A stretch of DNA of 64,000 nt from CALOBA01 sp942491465 (GTDB lineage: Bacteria > Pseudomonadota > Gammaproteobacteria > Chromatiales > Chromatiaceae): positions 1 to 64,000 of the forward strand of contig CALOBA010000081.1 of NCBI GenBank assembly GCA_942491465.1, written 5' to 3'. The position numbers and the translations under genes were made by a program. Shown in pieces: positions 15,542 to 25,217 of the stretch. The notes under the pieces were generated by a model. That model was not told the DNA's origin and ran no database searches. It worked only from the letters and a program-made list of their open reading frames with translations. Position 1 is the stretch's first letter. Every line of letters begins with the position of its first letter.

Positions 15542-16438
15542 ATGTTCAAGCCACCCTACCCCAACCGAATCCGAACGCTGCCGACCGTCCTCGTACTCGC
15601 CCTGCTGCTGATCACCGGCTGCAGCGGCGTCCGCGTGGGCTACAACTCGGCAGACTTCTTGATCGAGCACTACGCCGACGGCTATCTATCCCTGGACAGC
15701 GCGCAGATGGCCCGCTGGGCGCCCACCCTGGATACGGCGCTGGCCCGGCATCGCGAGCAGGAACTGCCCTACCTCGCCGCCTTCTTCGAATCGGCCATGC
15801 GCGACGCCCGCAAGGGCTTTCGCCGCGCCGACATGGATTGCCTGTGGCGGCAGTTCGAGACCATCTACAAGCGCCACTTCCGCCTCGCCGCCGAGACCGC
15901 GGCGCCGCTGCTCGCCTCGCTGGACCGCGAGCAGATCAGCGCCCTGGAGCGCGAATTCGCCGAGGAGGCCGCAGACGATGCCAACACCGACGACCCGGCC
16001 CGCATCGCCCGGCGCGCGCGCAAGCGCGCCGAACGTTACGAGGGCAACATGCGCTGGTGGGTCGGCGAGCTGAGCGCGCAGCAGCGGCGCATCGTCGCCG
16101 ACGTGACCCGCTCCATGCCGGACAGCGCCGGCGCCTGGTACGACTACCGCAACCACAAGCGCGAGCAGCTCGTCGCCCTGCTGCGCCGCGGCGCCGACGC
16201 GGGCCGCATCGAGCGCTTCCTCACCGACTGGCTGGTGGACTACAAGGACATGCCGGCAGACCTTAAACGTGCCCGCCCGGAGCTTCGCCGCAGCTTCGCC
16301 GATTTGATCGTCCGCCTCGACGCCAGCTTCAGCGCCGCGCAGCGCGAGCGGCTCATCCAGCGCCTGACCCGCCTGCGCGACGACTTCAAGGCGCTGCAGC
16401 GCTCTCGCCCGGCAAAACTGGCGCCGGTGGACTGCTGA
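15542..16438 (+). CDS. DUF6279-type lipoprotein
   Basis: A 298-residue protein with a lipoprotein signal (VLVLALLLITGC, Cys 27). The conserved opening of the mature part is VRVGYNSADFLIEHYADGYL, and the rest is helical and charged. This matches the DUF6279 lipoprotein family of gamma- and betaproteobacteria, in which a tyrosine-rich start and the WDYRNHKRE-like region are conserved (here WYDYRNHKREQ near 200). Function is unknown; location is probably the inner leaflet of the outer membrane. The ATG at 15542 directly opens the signal peptide. It converges with the UspA gene at 16478. Confidence 0.8.
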   Translation: MFKPPYPNRIRTLPTVLVLALLLITGCSGVRVGYNSADFLIEHYADGYLSLDSAQMARWAPTLDTALARHREQELPYLAAFFESAMRDARKGFRRADMDCLWRQFETIYKRHFRLAAETAAPLLASLDREQISALEREFAEEAADDANTDDPARIARRARKRAERYEGNMRWWVGELSAQQRRIVADVTRSMPDSAGAWYDYRNHKREQLVALLRRGADAGRIERFLTDWLVDYKDMPADLKRARPELRRSFADLIVRLDASFSAAQRERLIQRLTRLRDDFKALQRSRPAKLAPVDC

Positions 16439-16477
16439 CGTCAGCAACCAACCGGGTTGGGTCGATCGGCCAATTGG

Positions 16478-17020
16478 TCAAGCGGACCCCTTCGGCGGCA
16501 CCGGCACCACCAGCACCGGCTTGCGGCAGCGGCGCATGACGCGCTGGGCGGTGTCGCCCATGAGGCTGCCCTTGAGGCGACCGTGGCCGTGCTTGCTGAT
16601 GACCACCAGGTCGTAGTCGCCTTCGTGGGCCTTGGTGACAATACACTCCACCGGGTCGCCGATATCCATGGCGATGTCGTAGGTGACGAACGGCTGATCG
16701 CGCTCGGCCAGGGCCTGCTGGCAGAGTTCGTCGACGTTGTCGCGGATGGCCACATCCCGCCGACGGCGCTTGAGCAGGGTCTGGCGGGCCTCCTCCAGCC
16801 CCTGGTTGCGCAGATCCTCCCAGACCGCCTCGCTGATGTAGCCGACCAGGAACTTTTCGAAATCGTGGGTCTCGATGACGTGGTAGACGGTCAGCTCGGC
16901 GTTGTGGATGTTGGCCAGCGAGGCCGCGTGCGGAAAGGCGTGCCGACCGCTCTCGGAGAGGTCGGTGGCATACAGGATGCGCCGGTAGCTGATCCGGGGC
17001 AGATCGGTGTCTGGACTCAT
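16478..17020 (-). CDS. universal stress protein (UspA family)
   Basis: A 180-residue Usp-fold protein. It starts with a YRRILYATDLSESGR strand, has the usual long central insert (helical, 55-110), and ends with VVISKHGHGRLKGSLMGDTA, the ATP-binding G-x2-G-x9-G(S/T) pattern of the ATP-binding subclass, then VLVVPVP. The gene overlaps the TRAP permease gene by four bases (ATGA), so translation is coupled. UspA-type proteins encoded in TRAP operons (for example TeaD beside TeaABC) modulate transporter activity. The same role is inferred here. Confidence 0.88.
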   Translation of the reverse strand: MSPDTDLPRISYRRILYATDLSESGRHAFPHAASLANIHNAELTVYHVIETHDFEKFLVGYISEAVWEDLRNQGLEEARQTLLKRRRRDVAIRDNVDELCQQALAERDQPFVTYDIAMDIGDPVECIVTKAHEGDYDLVVISKHGHGRLKGSLMGDTAQRVMRRCRKPVLVVPVPPKGSA

Positions 17021-19017
17021 GCGGTATCCCTTTTTTTACTTTGGAAGTATTTGAACCAGTAGCCGCTCAGCAGATACGAATAGGCCCAGGTGCCGAAGAA
17101 GATCAGCACGAAGGTGATGGCGATGTCCCTGGGGCTGCCGTCGAGGGAGAAGCCGGGGACATAGCCGAACAGGAACGGGCCCAGGTACAGGAACTTGGCG
17201 AACTTGAACGCGGTGAAGGCGGTCAACCACATGTTCGCCTTGGCGATGGTGGCGCCGGCGAAGGCGGCGATGCAGACCGGCGGGGTGATGTTGGAGTCCT
17301 GGGACAGCCAGTAGACGATCATGTGGGCGGCGATGGGGTTGACGCCGAGCTCGGTCAGGGCCGGCACGGCGACCACGGCGGTGATCAGGTAGGCGGCGGT
17401 GACCGGCACACCCATGCCGAGCACCAGCGAGGCGAGCGCGATCAGCAGGATGGTGAGCCACAGCTTGCCTTCCGCCAGCTCGATGACGATGTCGGCGAAG
17501 GTCAGGATCAGGCCGCTGTAGGTGAGTACGCCGATGATGATGCCGATGACGCCGACGGTGGCGCCGATCTTCAGGCTGGCGATGGTGCCGGCTCGGGAGG
17601 CGACGACGAAGCGGCCCATCTCGGCGGCGATGTCGGCCCCGCGGCGGCGGCGCCAGGCGAGCACGCCGCCGGCGAGGATCAGACCGTAGACCAGCGGCAG
17701 GTTCTCGGCCACGGCCCGGGTCAGCTCGTCGAGGGCGCGCCCGGCGTCGGCGAACAGCCCGGCCAACCAGCCCGCCGGCGCCGTGACCAGCACCCGCTGC
17801 AGGGTCTCGCCGCTGCCGCCGGCGGCCCAGTCGAGCCCGGCGACCAGCCAGGCCAGCGCAAGCACGAACAACATGGCGATGGCCAGCGTCAGGTCGATGC
17901 TTGTCCGCAGCAGCTTGTGGCTGACCAGGATGCAGGTGGCGAGCCCCAGGATGGCCGCGTAGCCCGGCGAGTAGCCCCAGAGCATGAAGGCGGTGATGAC
18001 CACCAGCGGGGTGATGAACAGCCACTCCTCCTTGAAGATGGACAGCGCGCTGCGCTCGGAGCGCTCGCCGCGGATGTTGAAGCGCTTGGCCTCGTAGTGG
18101 ACCATCATGAATACGCTGAAGAAGTACATGATGGCCGGGAACAGGGCCACCAGCATGATGTGCGAGTACGGCAACCCGGTCAGCTCGGCCATGATGAAGC
18201 CGCCGGCGCCCATGATCGGGGGCATGAACATGCCGCCGATGGAGGCGGCCGGCTCGATGCCGCCGGCCACGTGGGGCCGGAATCCGGCGCGCTTCATCAT
18301 CGGGATGGTGAACGAGCCGGTGGAGACGGTGTTGGCGATGGCGCTACCGGAGATCGATCCGAACAGTCCGCTGGCGATGACCGAGACCTTGGCCGGGCCG
18401 CCGATGCGGTGGCCGACGGCGGCCAGCGGGAAGTCGATGAAGAAGCGCTGCGCCCCGCTCGCCTCCAGAAAGGCCCCGAAGATCACGAACAGGATGATGT
18501 AGGTGGCCAGTACATTGGCCATGATCCCGAAGATGCCGTCGCTCTTGTAGAAGATGCTGGTGCACAGGCTCGGGAAGGTATCGCCGGCGTGGGAGATCAG
18601 CTCCGGCATGACATCGCCGTAGACGCCGTAGAGCAGCATCAGCGCGCCGATGACGACGAAGACGTTGCCGACCACGCGGCGCGCCAGCTCGATGCCGATG
18701 AGCACACCGACCACGGCGATGCCCTGGTCCAGCGTGGTCTCCGCCCCGGCGCGGTAGGCGATGACCTCGAAGTTGGCGATCCAATAACCGACGCAGACGA
18801 TGGAGGCGGCGATCAGCAGATAGTCCCAGACGCGGCCCACCAGCGTTGGCGTGCGGTAGAGCAGCAGCACCAGCACATAGGTGATGAGCACATAGACGCC
18901 GCGGTGATACTGGGTTGCCGCCGGCTCCAACACCGCGGAATAACCGTAGAACAGCACCAGCACCAGCGCCAGCAGGTCAAAGATGCGCTGCTCGATCTTG
19001 GTCAGCTTCTCGAACAT
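17017..19017 (-). CDS. TRAP transporter fused permease (4TM/12TM, TAXI type)
   Basis: A 666-residue integral membrane protein joining the small (about residues 20-190, four helices) and large (about 190-650, twelve helices) TRAP membrane subunits, as is usual for TAXI-family systems. Typical DctM-like motifs include GLFGSISGSAIANTVSTGSF, KRAGFRPHVAGGIEPAASIG, and PPVCIAAFAGATIAKANMW. The ATG at 19017 gives a full-length protein. It lies downstream of the substrate-binding protein gene, separated by 224 bases with hexanucleotide repeats, and overlaps the UspA gene. It should drive sodium- or proton-coupled uptake of an organic acid; substrate unknown. Confidence 0.92.
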   Translation of the reverse strand: MFEKLTKIEQRIFDLLALVLVLFYGYSAVLEPAATQYHRGVYVLITYVLVLLLYRTPTLVGRVWDYLLIAASIVCVGYWIANFEVIAYRAGAETTLDQGIAVVGVLIGIELARRVVGNVFVVIGALMLLYGVYGDVMPELISHAGDTFPSLCTSIFYKSDGIFGIMANVLATYIILFVIFGAFLEASGAQRFFIDFPLAAVGHRIGGPAKVSVIASGLFGSISGSAIANTVSTGSFTIPMMKRAGFRPHVAGGIEPAASIGGMFMPPIMGAGGFIMAELTGLPYSHIMLVALFPAIMYFFSVFMMVHYEAKRFNIRGERSERSALSIFKEEWLFITPLVVITAFMLWGYSPGYAAILGLATCILVSHKLLRTSIDLTLAIAMLFVLALAWLVAGLDWAAGGSGETLQRVLVTAPAGWLAGLFADAGRALDELTRAVAENLPLVYGLILAGGVLAWRRRRGADIAAEMGRFVVASRAGTIASLKIGATVGVIGIIIGVLTYSGLILTFADIVIELAEGKLWLTILLIALASLVLGMGVPVTAAYLITAVVAVPALTELGVNPIAAHMIVYWLSQDSNITPPVCIAAFAGATIAKANMWLTAFTAFKFAKFLYLGPFLFGYVPGFSLDGSPRDIAITFVLIFFGTWAYSYLLSGYWFKYFQSKKRDTA

Positions 19018-19130
19018 GGGTTGATCCCCGTTTGGCCCCGGCCTTGTCGACGGGCGACCGAGAGCGCCCGTTGCATCAGCGCCAAGGTGCTGTGGTCGGC
19101 GGCGTTGGCTGCGTCGAAATCGAAATCGGG

Positions 19131-19211
19131 ATCGCTATCGCTATCGCTATCCAAGGACAGCTCGGGATCAAAATCGATCCCGATCCCGATCCCGATCCCG
19201 ATCCCGATCCC
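19131..19211. repeat. hexanucleotide tandem repeats in the TRAP operon
   Basis: Three units of ATCGCT (19131-19148) and six perfect units of GATCCC (19176-19211) lie in the 224-base spacer between the TAXI binding-protein gene and the permease gene. Perfect hexamer arrays are prone to slippage. They do not encode protein in any annotated gene here. Confidence 0.85.
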
Positions 19212-19241
19212 GAAAGGCTATCTGACTATCGGCCCGCGGCC

Positions 19242-20216
19242 TCAGTCGATCAGCCCCTTCTCGCGCCAGAACCGCTCGGCCCCCGGGTGCATGGGCGTGA
19301 CGATGCCGTTGACGCCGGTCTCCAGACCCATCTCCTTAAAGGTGCTCTTCTGCCCGACCATGTACGTAAGGCCTTCCTCGGTATAGATCCTGGAGAGCAT
19401 GTCGTAGACCACGTCGGCGGAGACATCGGCGTTGGCGACCCACAACGCGGAGTCCTGGAACGAGGGCACGTCCGCATCGACGCCCTTGTAGGTGCCGGCC
19501 GGGATGCTGAGCTGCGAGAAGTAGGGGTAGGTCTCGAAGAAGCCGCTGTCGATGGCATCCTGGCGCAGGTCCACCAGGGCGATGTCGTTGGTCTGGGCGG
19601 CCATGATGACGGCGCCGCTCGGGAAGGCGGTGAACAGCCAGAAGGCGTCGAGCTGCTTGTTGCCAAAGGCCGCCGCGGCGTCGTTGTAGCCCATGGCGTT
19701 GCGCTCGATCTTGTCCCAGATACCCAGATGGGTGAAGAACAGCTCGCAGTTGGCGAAGGCGCCGGAGCCGGCGTTGCCGACGCCGACCTTCTTGCCCTCC
19801 AGATCCATGGCGCTGTCGATGCCGGCGTCCTTGCGCACCACCAGCTGGGCCGGGGCGCCGTACAGGTAGGCCACGGCGAGGACGTTCTCGTACTTGTTCG
19901 GGTCGTTCTTCAGCTTGCCCTCGCGGCCCAGATAGACGTGTCCCGAGTAGACCACGCCGAAGTCGGAGCGGCCGGTATTGACCCGGCGCAGGTTCTCCAC
20001 CGAGCCGGCGGAGGACTGGGCCTTGACGCTGTAGGCCTCGGAGTCCTTGATCGGGTCGTAGGTCTGGATGGCGTTGGCGACGACCTGGAAGGTGCCGCCG
20101 GCGGGGCCGCCGCCGAAGACCAGGCGCTCCTTGGCGGACGCAACACTCGGCACGGCCAACGCACAGGCCAGGGCGGTTGCGAGGGCGAGCAGCAGCGGAC
20201 GGCGTTTCGATTGCAT
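19242..20216 (-). CDS. TAXI-family TRAP substrate-binding protein
   Basis: A 324-residue periplasmic protein. Signal peptide 1-28 (LALATALACALAVPSVASA) is followed by the TAXI-family opening RLVFGGGPAGGTFQVVANAI, then SVKAQSSAGSVENLRRVNTG and KKVGVGNAGSGAFANCELFF. The ATG at 20216 is preferred over an upstream in-frame start because GGAG stands nine bases before it and the signal peptide begins there. It delivers substrate to the permease encoded downstream. The ligand cannot be told from sequence; characterised relatives bind glutamate or other small carboxylates. Confidence 0.9.
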   Translation of the reverse strand: MQSKRRPLLLALATALACALAVPSVASAKERLVFGGGPAGGTFQVVANAIQTYDPIKDSEAYSVKAQSSAGSVENLRRVNTGRSDFGVVYSGHVYLGREGKLKNDPNKYENVLAVAYLYGAPAQLVVRKDAGIDSAMDLEGKKVGVGNAGSGAFANCELFFTHLGIWDKIERNAMGYNDAAAAFGNKQLDAFWLFTAFPSGAVIMAAQTNDIALVDLRQDAIDSGFFETYPYFSQLSIPAGTYKGVDADVPSFQDSALWVANADVSADVVYDMLSRIYTEEGLTYMVGQKSTFKEMGLETGVNGIVTPMHPGAERFWREKGLID

Positions 20217-20449
20217 GATTCTCGACTCCAAAGTGGGTTGGTTCGGTTTTTTCACAGCGTCGGAGCGCAGCCCGCGGGCCATGTTCCCGATGCGTCGGGG
20301 GCGGGCACCTGCAGGTCGCGCGCTTGGACATTAGCTCAATTACGGTGCGATTACCAAGCCGCCGGCCGGGAATCTCCGCCGATCCGTGCACCAGCCGGTG
20401 GAAATCGCCTACACTCGCAGCCGAGCCAGCGACCTCGGAGCGCCCAGAT

Positions 20450-23400
20450 TTGGTACCCGACAGCACCATCGCCGACCAGCTCGCCCAGGGCGTAGCGATC
20501 TACGAGGCGATCGACGACGACAACGACTTCCTGCTCCGCTACCTGAACCCGGCCGGAGCGGCAATGACCCACTGCGATGCCGAGGCGGTGCGCGGGCGGC
20601 GTCTGTCGGATCTGTTCCCGGGCGCGCAGGGCCTGGGCATGATCGATGCCCTGCGCCGGACCCGGCGCACCGGCCAGTCCCTGCACCTGAAGACCAACCT
20701 CTACAGCGACGCCGCGCTCAAGCTCTGGGTCGAGAACCGGCTCTCGCGCCTCGACTCGGGCCTGGTGATGGCGGTGTTCGAGGACCGCTCGGAGCTGGTG
20801 CAGCTGCGCCAGGTCAGCGCGGACACCGAGGCGCGCTACCGCCGGCTGTTCGAGAACAGCCTGGTGGGCATCTTCACCGTCTCCAAGGACCGCTACATCA
20901 CGGACATGAACCAGCGCGCCTGCGAGATCTTCGGCTTCCGCTACCCCGAGGACGCCGTCGACCGCTCCATCGAGCTGGTCCATATCGACCGCGAGAGCTA
21001 CCAGCGCTTCGGCCAGGAGGTGTTCGCGCGCATCGCCGGCGACGGCATCCTGCAGCTCGAATACCAGCTCAAGCGCCGCAACGGCGAGACGTTCTGGGCC
21101 GAGCTCTCGGGCAAGCCGATCAACGGTCGCGACCGCGAGGAAGGGGTCATCTGGATCATCAACGACATCGCCGACGCCAAGGCCGCCCGCGAGGCCCTGC
21201 GCGAGAGCGAGGAGCGCTTCAAGCTCGCCGTCGCCGGTGCCAACGACGGCCTCTGGGACTGGAAGATCCCCACCGACGAGATCTATTTCTCCCCGCGCTG
21301 GAAGGCGCTGCTCGGCTATGCCGACGACGAGATCCCGAACCGTTTCGACGAATGGCACCGCCGGCTCCACCCCGACGACCGGCCCGCCGTCGAGGCCGCC
21401 ATCGACGCCCACCTGCACGGCGAGACGCCGCAGCTGTCCAGCGAATTTCGCATGCGCTGCAAGGACGGCAGCTGGCGCTGGATCCTGGCCCGCGCCCAGT
21501 GCGTGCGCGACGCCGACGGCCGACCGCTGCGCATGGCCGGCTCCCACACCGACATCGACGACCGCAAGCGCGCCGAGCAGGCCATCGACGACAGCCGCCG
21601 CCGCCTGGCCGCCGTGTTCGAGACGGTCCAGACCGGCATCGTGCTCATCGACCTCGACGCCAAGCAGGTGGTGCAGGCCAACACACCGGCCACCACCATG
21701 CTCGGCCTAGGCCGCGGCGAACTGATCGGCCAGCCGTGCTGGGAGCGCCTGTGCAGCACGCCGCAATCCTGCCCCTTTGCCGAGGACCTCAAGCCGATCA
21801 TCAACCGCGAGGCCCTGTTCACCCACAGCGACGGCCGTCGCTTCCCGGTCCTGAAGAGCGTAGTCCCGCTCGACCACGGCGAGCAGCGGCTGGTGTTGGA
21901 GAGTTTCGTCGACATCTCCCGACAGAAGGAGGACGAGCGGGCGCTGATGGAGGCCAGGGACGCAGCCCAGCAGGCGGCGCGGGCCAAGAGCGAATTCCTG
22001 GCAAAGATGAGCCATGAGATCCTCACGCCGATGAACTCCATCATCAGCATGACCCGCTTCACCCTGGAGACGGAGCTGACCGACGAGCAGCGCGAGAACC
22101 TGGAGATCGTCGAAATCTCCGCCGCCGCCCTGCTGCAGCTGATCAAAGACATCTTCGACTTCTCGCGCATCGAATCCGGTCGCCTGGAGCTTGCGCCCAC
22201 CGACTTCGCCCTGGAGCCTCTGCTCGCCGACGTGGTCGAGTCCTTCGGGCTGCGCCCCGCCGAGAAGGGTATCGCGCTGACGACGCTCGCCGGCAACGCC
22301 GTGCCGGAGCATGTCCGCGCCGACCGTGCCAGCCTGCGCAAGGTCCTGGTGAATCTGGTGGGCAACGCAGTCAAGTTCACCGATCGCGGCGAGGTCCAGG
22401 TCCGGGTGGACGCCGAGCCCGGCACCGATGGCGGCCAGGCACAACTGCGGTTTCAGGTCACCGACACCGGCATCGGCGTCCCGCCGGCGCAGGTCGAGCG
22501 CATCTTCCAAGCCTTCCACCAGGGCGACAACAGCGATGCGCGCCGCTACGGCGGCACCGGCCTGGGCCTGAGCATCTGCCGGCAGTTGATCGAGGCGATG
22601 GACGGGGAGATCGGCCTGGAGGACCGCCCCGAGGGCGGCAGCCGGTTCTGGTTCCGCATCCCCCTCAAGTCGGTGGACCAGGCACCGAGCCCGGCGCCGC
22701 CGGCCGCCGCCGAGGCCCTGCTCACCGCCCCGGGCCAGACCGAGGCGCTCGGCCGCGGGCAGCCGCCGCCGATGACCCCCCTGTCAACCCTGGAGGCGGA
22801 TCCCCTGGCGGGCCTGCGGGTGCTGCTGGTGGAAGACAAGCCGTTCAATCAGGTCGTCGCCGAGCGCCACCTGATCGGCCGCCACATCCGCGTCGACATC
22901 GCCAACAACGGCGCCGAGGGCGTCGCCGCCATCGAGCGCGGGCGCTTCGACCTGGTCCTGATGGACGTGCAGATGCCGATCATGGACGGCTACGAGGCCA
23001 CCCGGCGCATCCGCACCCTGGAGGCCGCGGCCGACCCTCCCCGGCACACGCCGATCATCGCCATGACCGCCCATGTCATGCCCGAGGACCGGGAGCGCTG
23101 CCTGGCCGCCGGCATGGACGACTACGTCAGCAAGCCCATCCACCGCGACGGCCTGTTCACCACCATCGCCCGCTGGGCCGGGGTCGAGGACGCGGCGCTG
23201 CCGCCGCTCCCGGTCCCGCTCCCGGCAGCCAGCGCCGACGTCGAGGCGACCGCCGCCGCAGCCCCACCCGACGACTCCCCGCAGCGCGCCGTCACCGCCG
23301 CCCTGGAGCGCCTGCGCGACCTGTTCGGCGACGACGAGACGCTGCCCGAGATCATCGAGATCTTCCTCGAAGACGCGCCGAAGTCCATGGACATGCTGAC

Positions 23401-23632
23401 CACCGCCGTGCAGGGCGGCGACGCCGAGGCCATCGCCATCGCCGCCCACGGGCTCAAGGGCATGCTGCGCAACTTCGGCCTCGATGCCCTCGGCGACCTG
23501 TTCCAGCGCCTGGAGCAACGGGCCCGCGCCGGGGAAACCGCCGCCGCCGCCAGCCTGCTGGCCGATGCCGAGCAGGGGCTCGGCGCCATCTATCCGCTCC
23601 TGCAGGACCACCGCTCGGAGCCATCCGCATGA
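20450..23632 (+). CDS. soluble multi-PAS hybrid histidine kinase with receiver and HPt
   Basis: About 1060 residues from a TTG at 20450 behind GGAG; the start is uncertain. Domains in order: PAS (5-110), PAS (130-240; RYRRLFENSLVGIF), PAS_3 (252-375; LWDWKIPTDEIYFSPRWKAL), PAS with four cysteines (378-500; PCWERLCSTPQSCPF), HisKA with H522 in KMSHEILTPMN, HATPase_c (625-745), receiver with D839, and HPt with H1000 in AAHGLKGM. No membrane helix is seen, so it senses cytoplasmic signals. It overlaps the GGDEF regulator gene by four bases and probably passes phosphate to it through the HPt domain. It is divergent from the TAXI-TRAP operon. Confidence 0.9.
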   Translation: MVPDSTIADQLAQGVAIYEAIDDDNDFLLRYLNPAGAAMTHCDAEAVRGRRLSDLFPGAQGLGMIDALRRTRRTGQSLHLKTNLYSDAALKLWVENRLSRLDSGLVMAVFEDRSELVQLRQVSADTEARYRRLFENSLVGIFTVSKDRYITDMNQRACEIFGFRYPEDAVDRSIELVHIDRESYQRFGQEVFARIAGDGILQLEYQLKRRNGETFWAELSGKPINGRDREEGVIWIINDIADAKAAREALRESEERFKLAVAGANDGLWDWKIPTDEIYFSPRWKALLGYADDEIPNRFDEWHRRLHPDDRPAVEAAIDAHLHGETPQLSSEFRMRCKDGSWRWILARAQCVRDADGRPLRMAGSHTDIDDRKRAEQAIDDSRRRLAAVFETVQTGIVLIDLDAKQVVQANTPATTMLGLGRGELIGQPCWERLCSTPQSCPFAEDLKPIINREALFTHSDGRRFPVLKSVVPLDHGEQRLVLESFVDISRQKEDERALMEARDAAQQAARAKSEFLAKMSHEILTPMNSIISMTRFTLETELTDEQRENLEIVEISAAALLQLIKDIFDFSRIESGRLELAPTDFALEPLLADVVESFGLRPAEKGIALTTLAGNAVPEHVRADRASLRKVLVNLVGNAVKFTDRGEVQVRVDAEPGTDGGQAQLRFQVTDTGIGVPPAQVERIFQAFHQGDNSDARRYGGTGLGLSICRQLIEAMDGEIGLEDRPEGGSRFWFRIPLKSVDQAPSPAPPAAAEALLTAPGQTEALGRGQPPPMTPLSTLEADPLAGLRVLLVEDKPFNQVVAERHLIGRHIRVDIANNGAEGVAAIERGRFDLVLMDVQMPIMDGYEATRRIRTLEAAADPPRHTPIIAMTAHVMPEDRERCLAAGMDDYVSKPIHRDGLFTTIARWAGVEDAALPPLPVPLPAASADVEATAAAAPPDDSPQRAVTAALERLRDLFGDDETLPEIIEIFLEDAPKSMDMLTTAVQGGDAEAIAIAAHGLKGMLRNFGLDALGDLFQRLEQRARAGETAAAASLLADAEQGLGAIYPLLQDHRSEPSA

Positions 23633-24585
23633 AGATCCTCATCGTCGACGACGAGCGCATGAGCCGCCGCATGCTCAAGGCCGCGCTCCGGCAGGCCGGC
23701 CACGAGGTGGTGGAGGCCGAAAACGGCCTCGACGCCCTCGCCGTCATCGCCGAGCAGTCGATCCGCTTCGTCATCACCGACTGGATGATGCCCCGGCTCG
23801 ACGGCGTGGCGCTGACCCAGCGGCTGCGCGCCAATGCCGACGCCCCGTTCGTCTACGTCATCCTGGTCACCGCCAAGGAGAACACCGCCGAGCTGATCGA
23901 GGCCATGAACGCCGGCGCCGACGACTTCATCCGCAAGCCCTTCGACCAGGGCGAACTGGCGGTGCGGGTACGCGCCGGGGTGCGCATCCTTGAGCTCACC
24001 GAGCGCCTGGAACGCCAGGCCATGACCGACCCGCTGACCGGACTGCTGAACCGCCGCGGCCTGGAGCATGCCATCGAGATACAAGGCCTCGCCCAGCTCG
24101 GCCTCGGCTTCATCGTCGGCGACCTTGACCACTTCAAGCTGGTCAACGACCGCCACGGCCACGCCGCCGGCGACCTGGTGCTGCGCAAGACCGGCGCGCT
24201 GCTGCGCGAGCTGTTCGAGCCCCAGGGCCTGGTCGCCCGGGTCGGCGGCGAGGAGTTTTGGGTACTGCTGCGCGGCTGCGACCAGGCCGCCCTGGAGCGT
24301 CGCACCGAGAACGCCCGCCGCTCCATCGAATGCACCCCCTTTGCCGTCGGCAACGGCCAGCCGCTGCACCTGTCCATGAGCTTCGGCTGCACCCAAGTCG
24401 ACGCGATCGGCGACCGCGACGACCGCGACGACCGCGAAGTAGAACGGCTGTTCCGTATCGCCGATGGCGCGCTCTACCACGCCAAGGAAAACGGGCGAAA
24501 CCGCGTCAGCTTCGCTGCGCCCAGCGATCGCCCGGAGCCGGATGACGGACCTGATCGCCCCCCGGTCTTCCCCCCAGGACCTTGA
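23629..24585 (+). CDS. response regulator with GGDEF diguanylate cyclase domain
   Basis: A 318-residue protein. The receiver (1-120) has D8/D9, phospho-acceptor D51 in VITDWMMPRLDG and a conserved Lys in IRKPFDQ. A GGDEF domain (about 138-295) has DPLTGLLNRRG, a GDLDHFKLVND metal loop and an intact RVGGEEFWVLL active site. It should make cyclic di-GMP when phosphorylated. Its start overlaps the hybrid kinase gene (ATGA), so the two are one operon. A short tandem GACCGCGAC run encodes DRDDRDDRE near residue 265, and the last 25 residues are proline-rich. Confidence 0.92.
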   Translation: MKILIVDDERMSRRMLKAALRQAGHEVVEAENGLDALAVIAEQSIRFVITDWMMPRLDGVALTQRLRANADAPFVYVILVTAKENTAELIEAMNAGADDFIRKPFDQGELAVRVRAGVRILELTERLERQAMTDPLTGLLNRRGLEHAIEIQGLAQLGLGFIVGDLDHFKLVNDRHGHAAGDLVLRKTGALLRELFEPQGLVARVGGEEFWVLLRGCDQAALERRTENARRSIECTPFAVGNGQPLHLSMSFGCTQVDAIGDRDDRDDREVERLFRIADGALYHAKENGRNRVSFAAPSDRPEPDDGPDRPPVFPPGP

Positions 24586-24713
24586 GCCCCAAGGTGCCGC
24601 GCCCAAGCTTCGGTCACCGGCCCCAATCCGGTGCGCAGCCGATGCTTCAAGGTTGACAGCGGCACGTCCCGGTCTCAGTCCAAGCCCAACAGTCCACCTA
24701 GGAGCCCTACGCC

Positions 24714-25082
24714 ATGCTCATCGGCATCATCCTCATCGGTCTCGTTCTGCTGCTGCTCGGCCTGGCGGTCATCGCCCGGCCGGATCGCCTGCGCCACTGG
24801 CTACATCGATTCCTTCAGGCGAGCTGGCTGCCGCTGCTGAGCCTGCTGCGCATCGTCATCGGCGGCGTCCTCGTCATCTGGTCCGGTGAGACCCATGCGC
24901 CGGCCCTGGTGATGGCCTTCGGGCTGTTGCTGATGGTCGCCGGCGTGCTGTTGCCGGTGCTCGGCGAGGCCCGGGTCGAGGCCATGGCGCATTGGTGGCT
25001 GCGCCGGGATAACCGCTGGATGCGCGGCTGGGGTATCGCGGTGGCCTTGATCGGCGCATCAATCGCCTGGGCCGGCCTCTAG
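24714..25082 (+). CDS. small integral membrane protein
   Basis: A 122-residue protein with four predicted helices (GIILIGLVLLLLGLAVIA; WLPLLSLLRIVIGGVLVIW; LVMAFGLLLMVAGVLLPVL; GWGIAVALIGASIAWAGL) and short basic loops. AGGAG stands before the ATG. I do not recognise the family. It follows the GGDEF gene by 128 bases in the same direction and may belong to its transcript, but there is no functional clue. Confidence 0.7.
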   Translation: MLIGIILIGLVLLLLGLAVIARPDRLRHWLHRFLQASWLPLLSLLRIVIGGVLVIWSGETHAPALVMAFGLLLMVAGVLLPVLGEARVEAMAHWWLRRDNRWMRGWGIAVALIGASIAWAGL

Positions 25083-25217
25083 CCTTCAATGAGATCAAGC
25101 TGTGTAACTACGTCGGCCAACGGGGTTGAAGACGCGGTGCCTTCGGCTCCCTTTGCGCGGCGAAGATCTTGTGACGGGCGCCGACCGCTGCGCCGAAGTT
25201 CGGGTAGCCCGTAACCT

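Noticed and set aside
17041..19386. A 781-codon plus-strand frame opposite the TRAP permease
   Set aside because: Rich in Asp/Gln/Gly/His as expected for the complement of a hydrophobic membrane protein; no domain is visible.
25105..25215. Another attC site downstream of the array
   Set aside because: GTTGGCC-like boxes are present but there are no symmetric arms and no complementary partner box.
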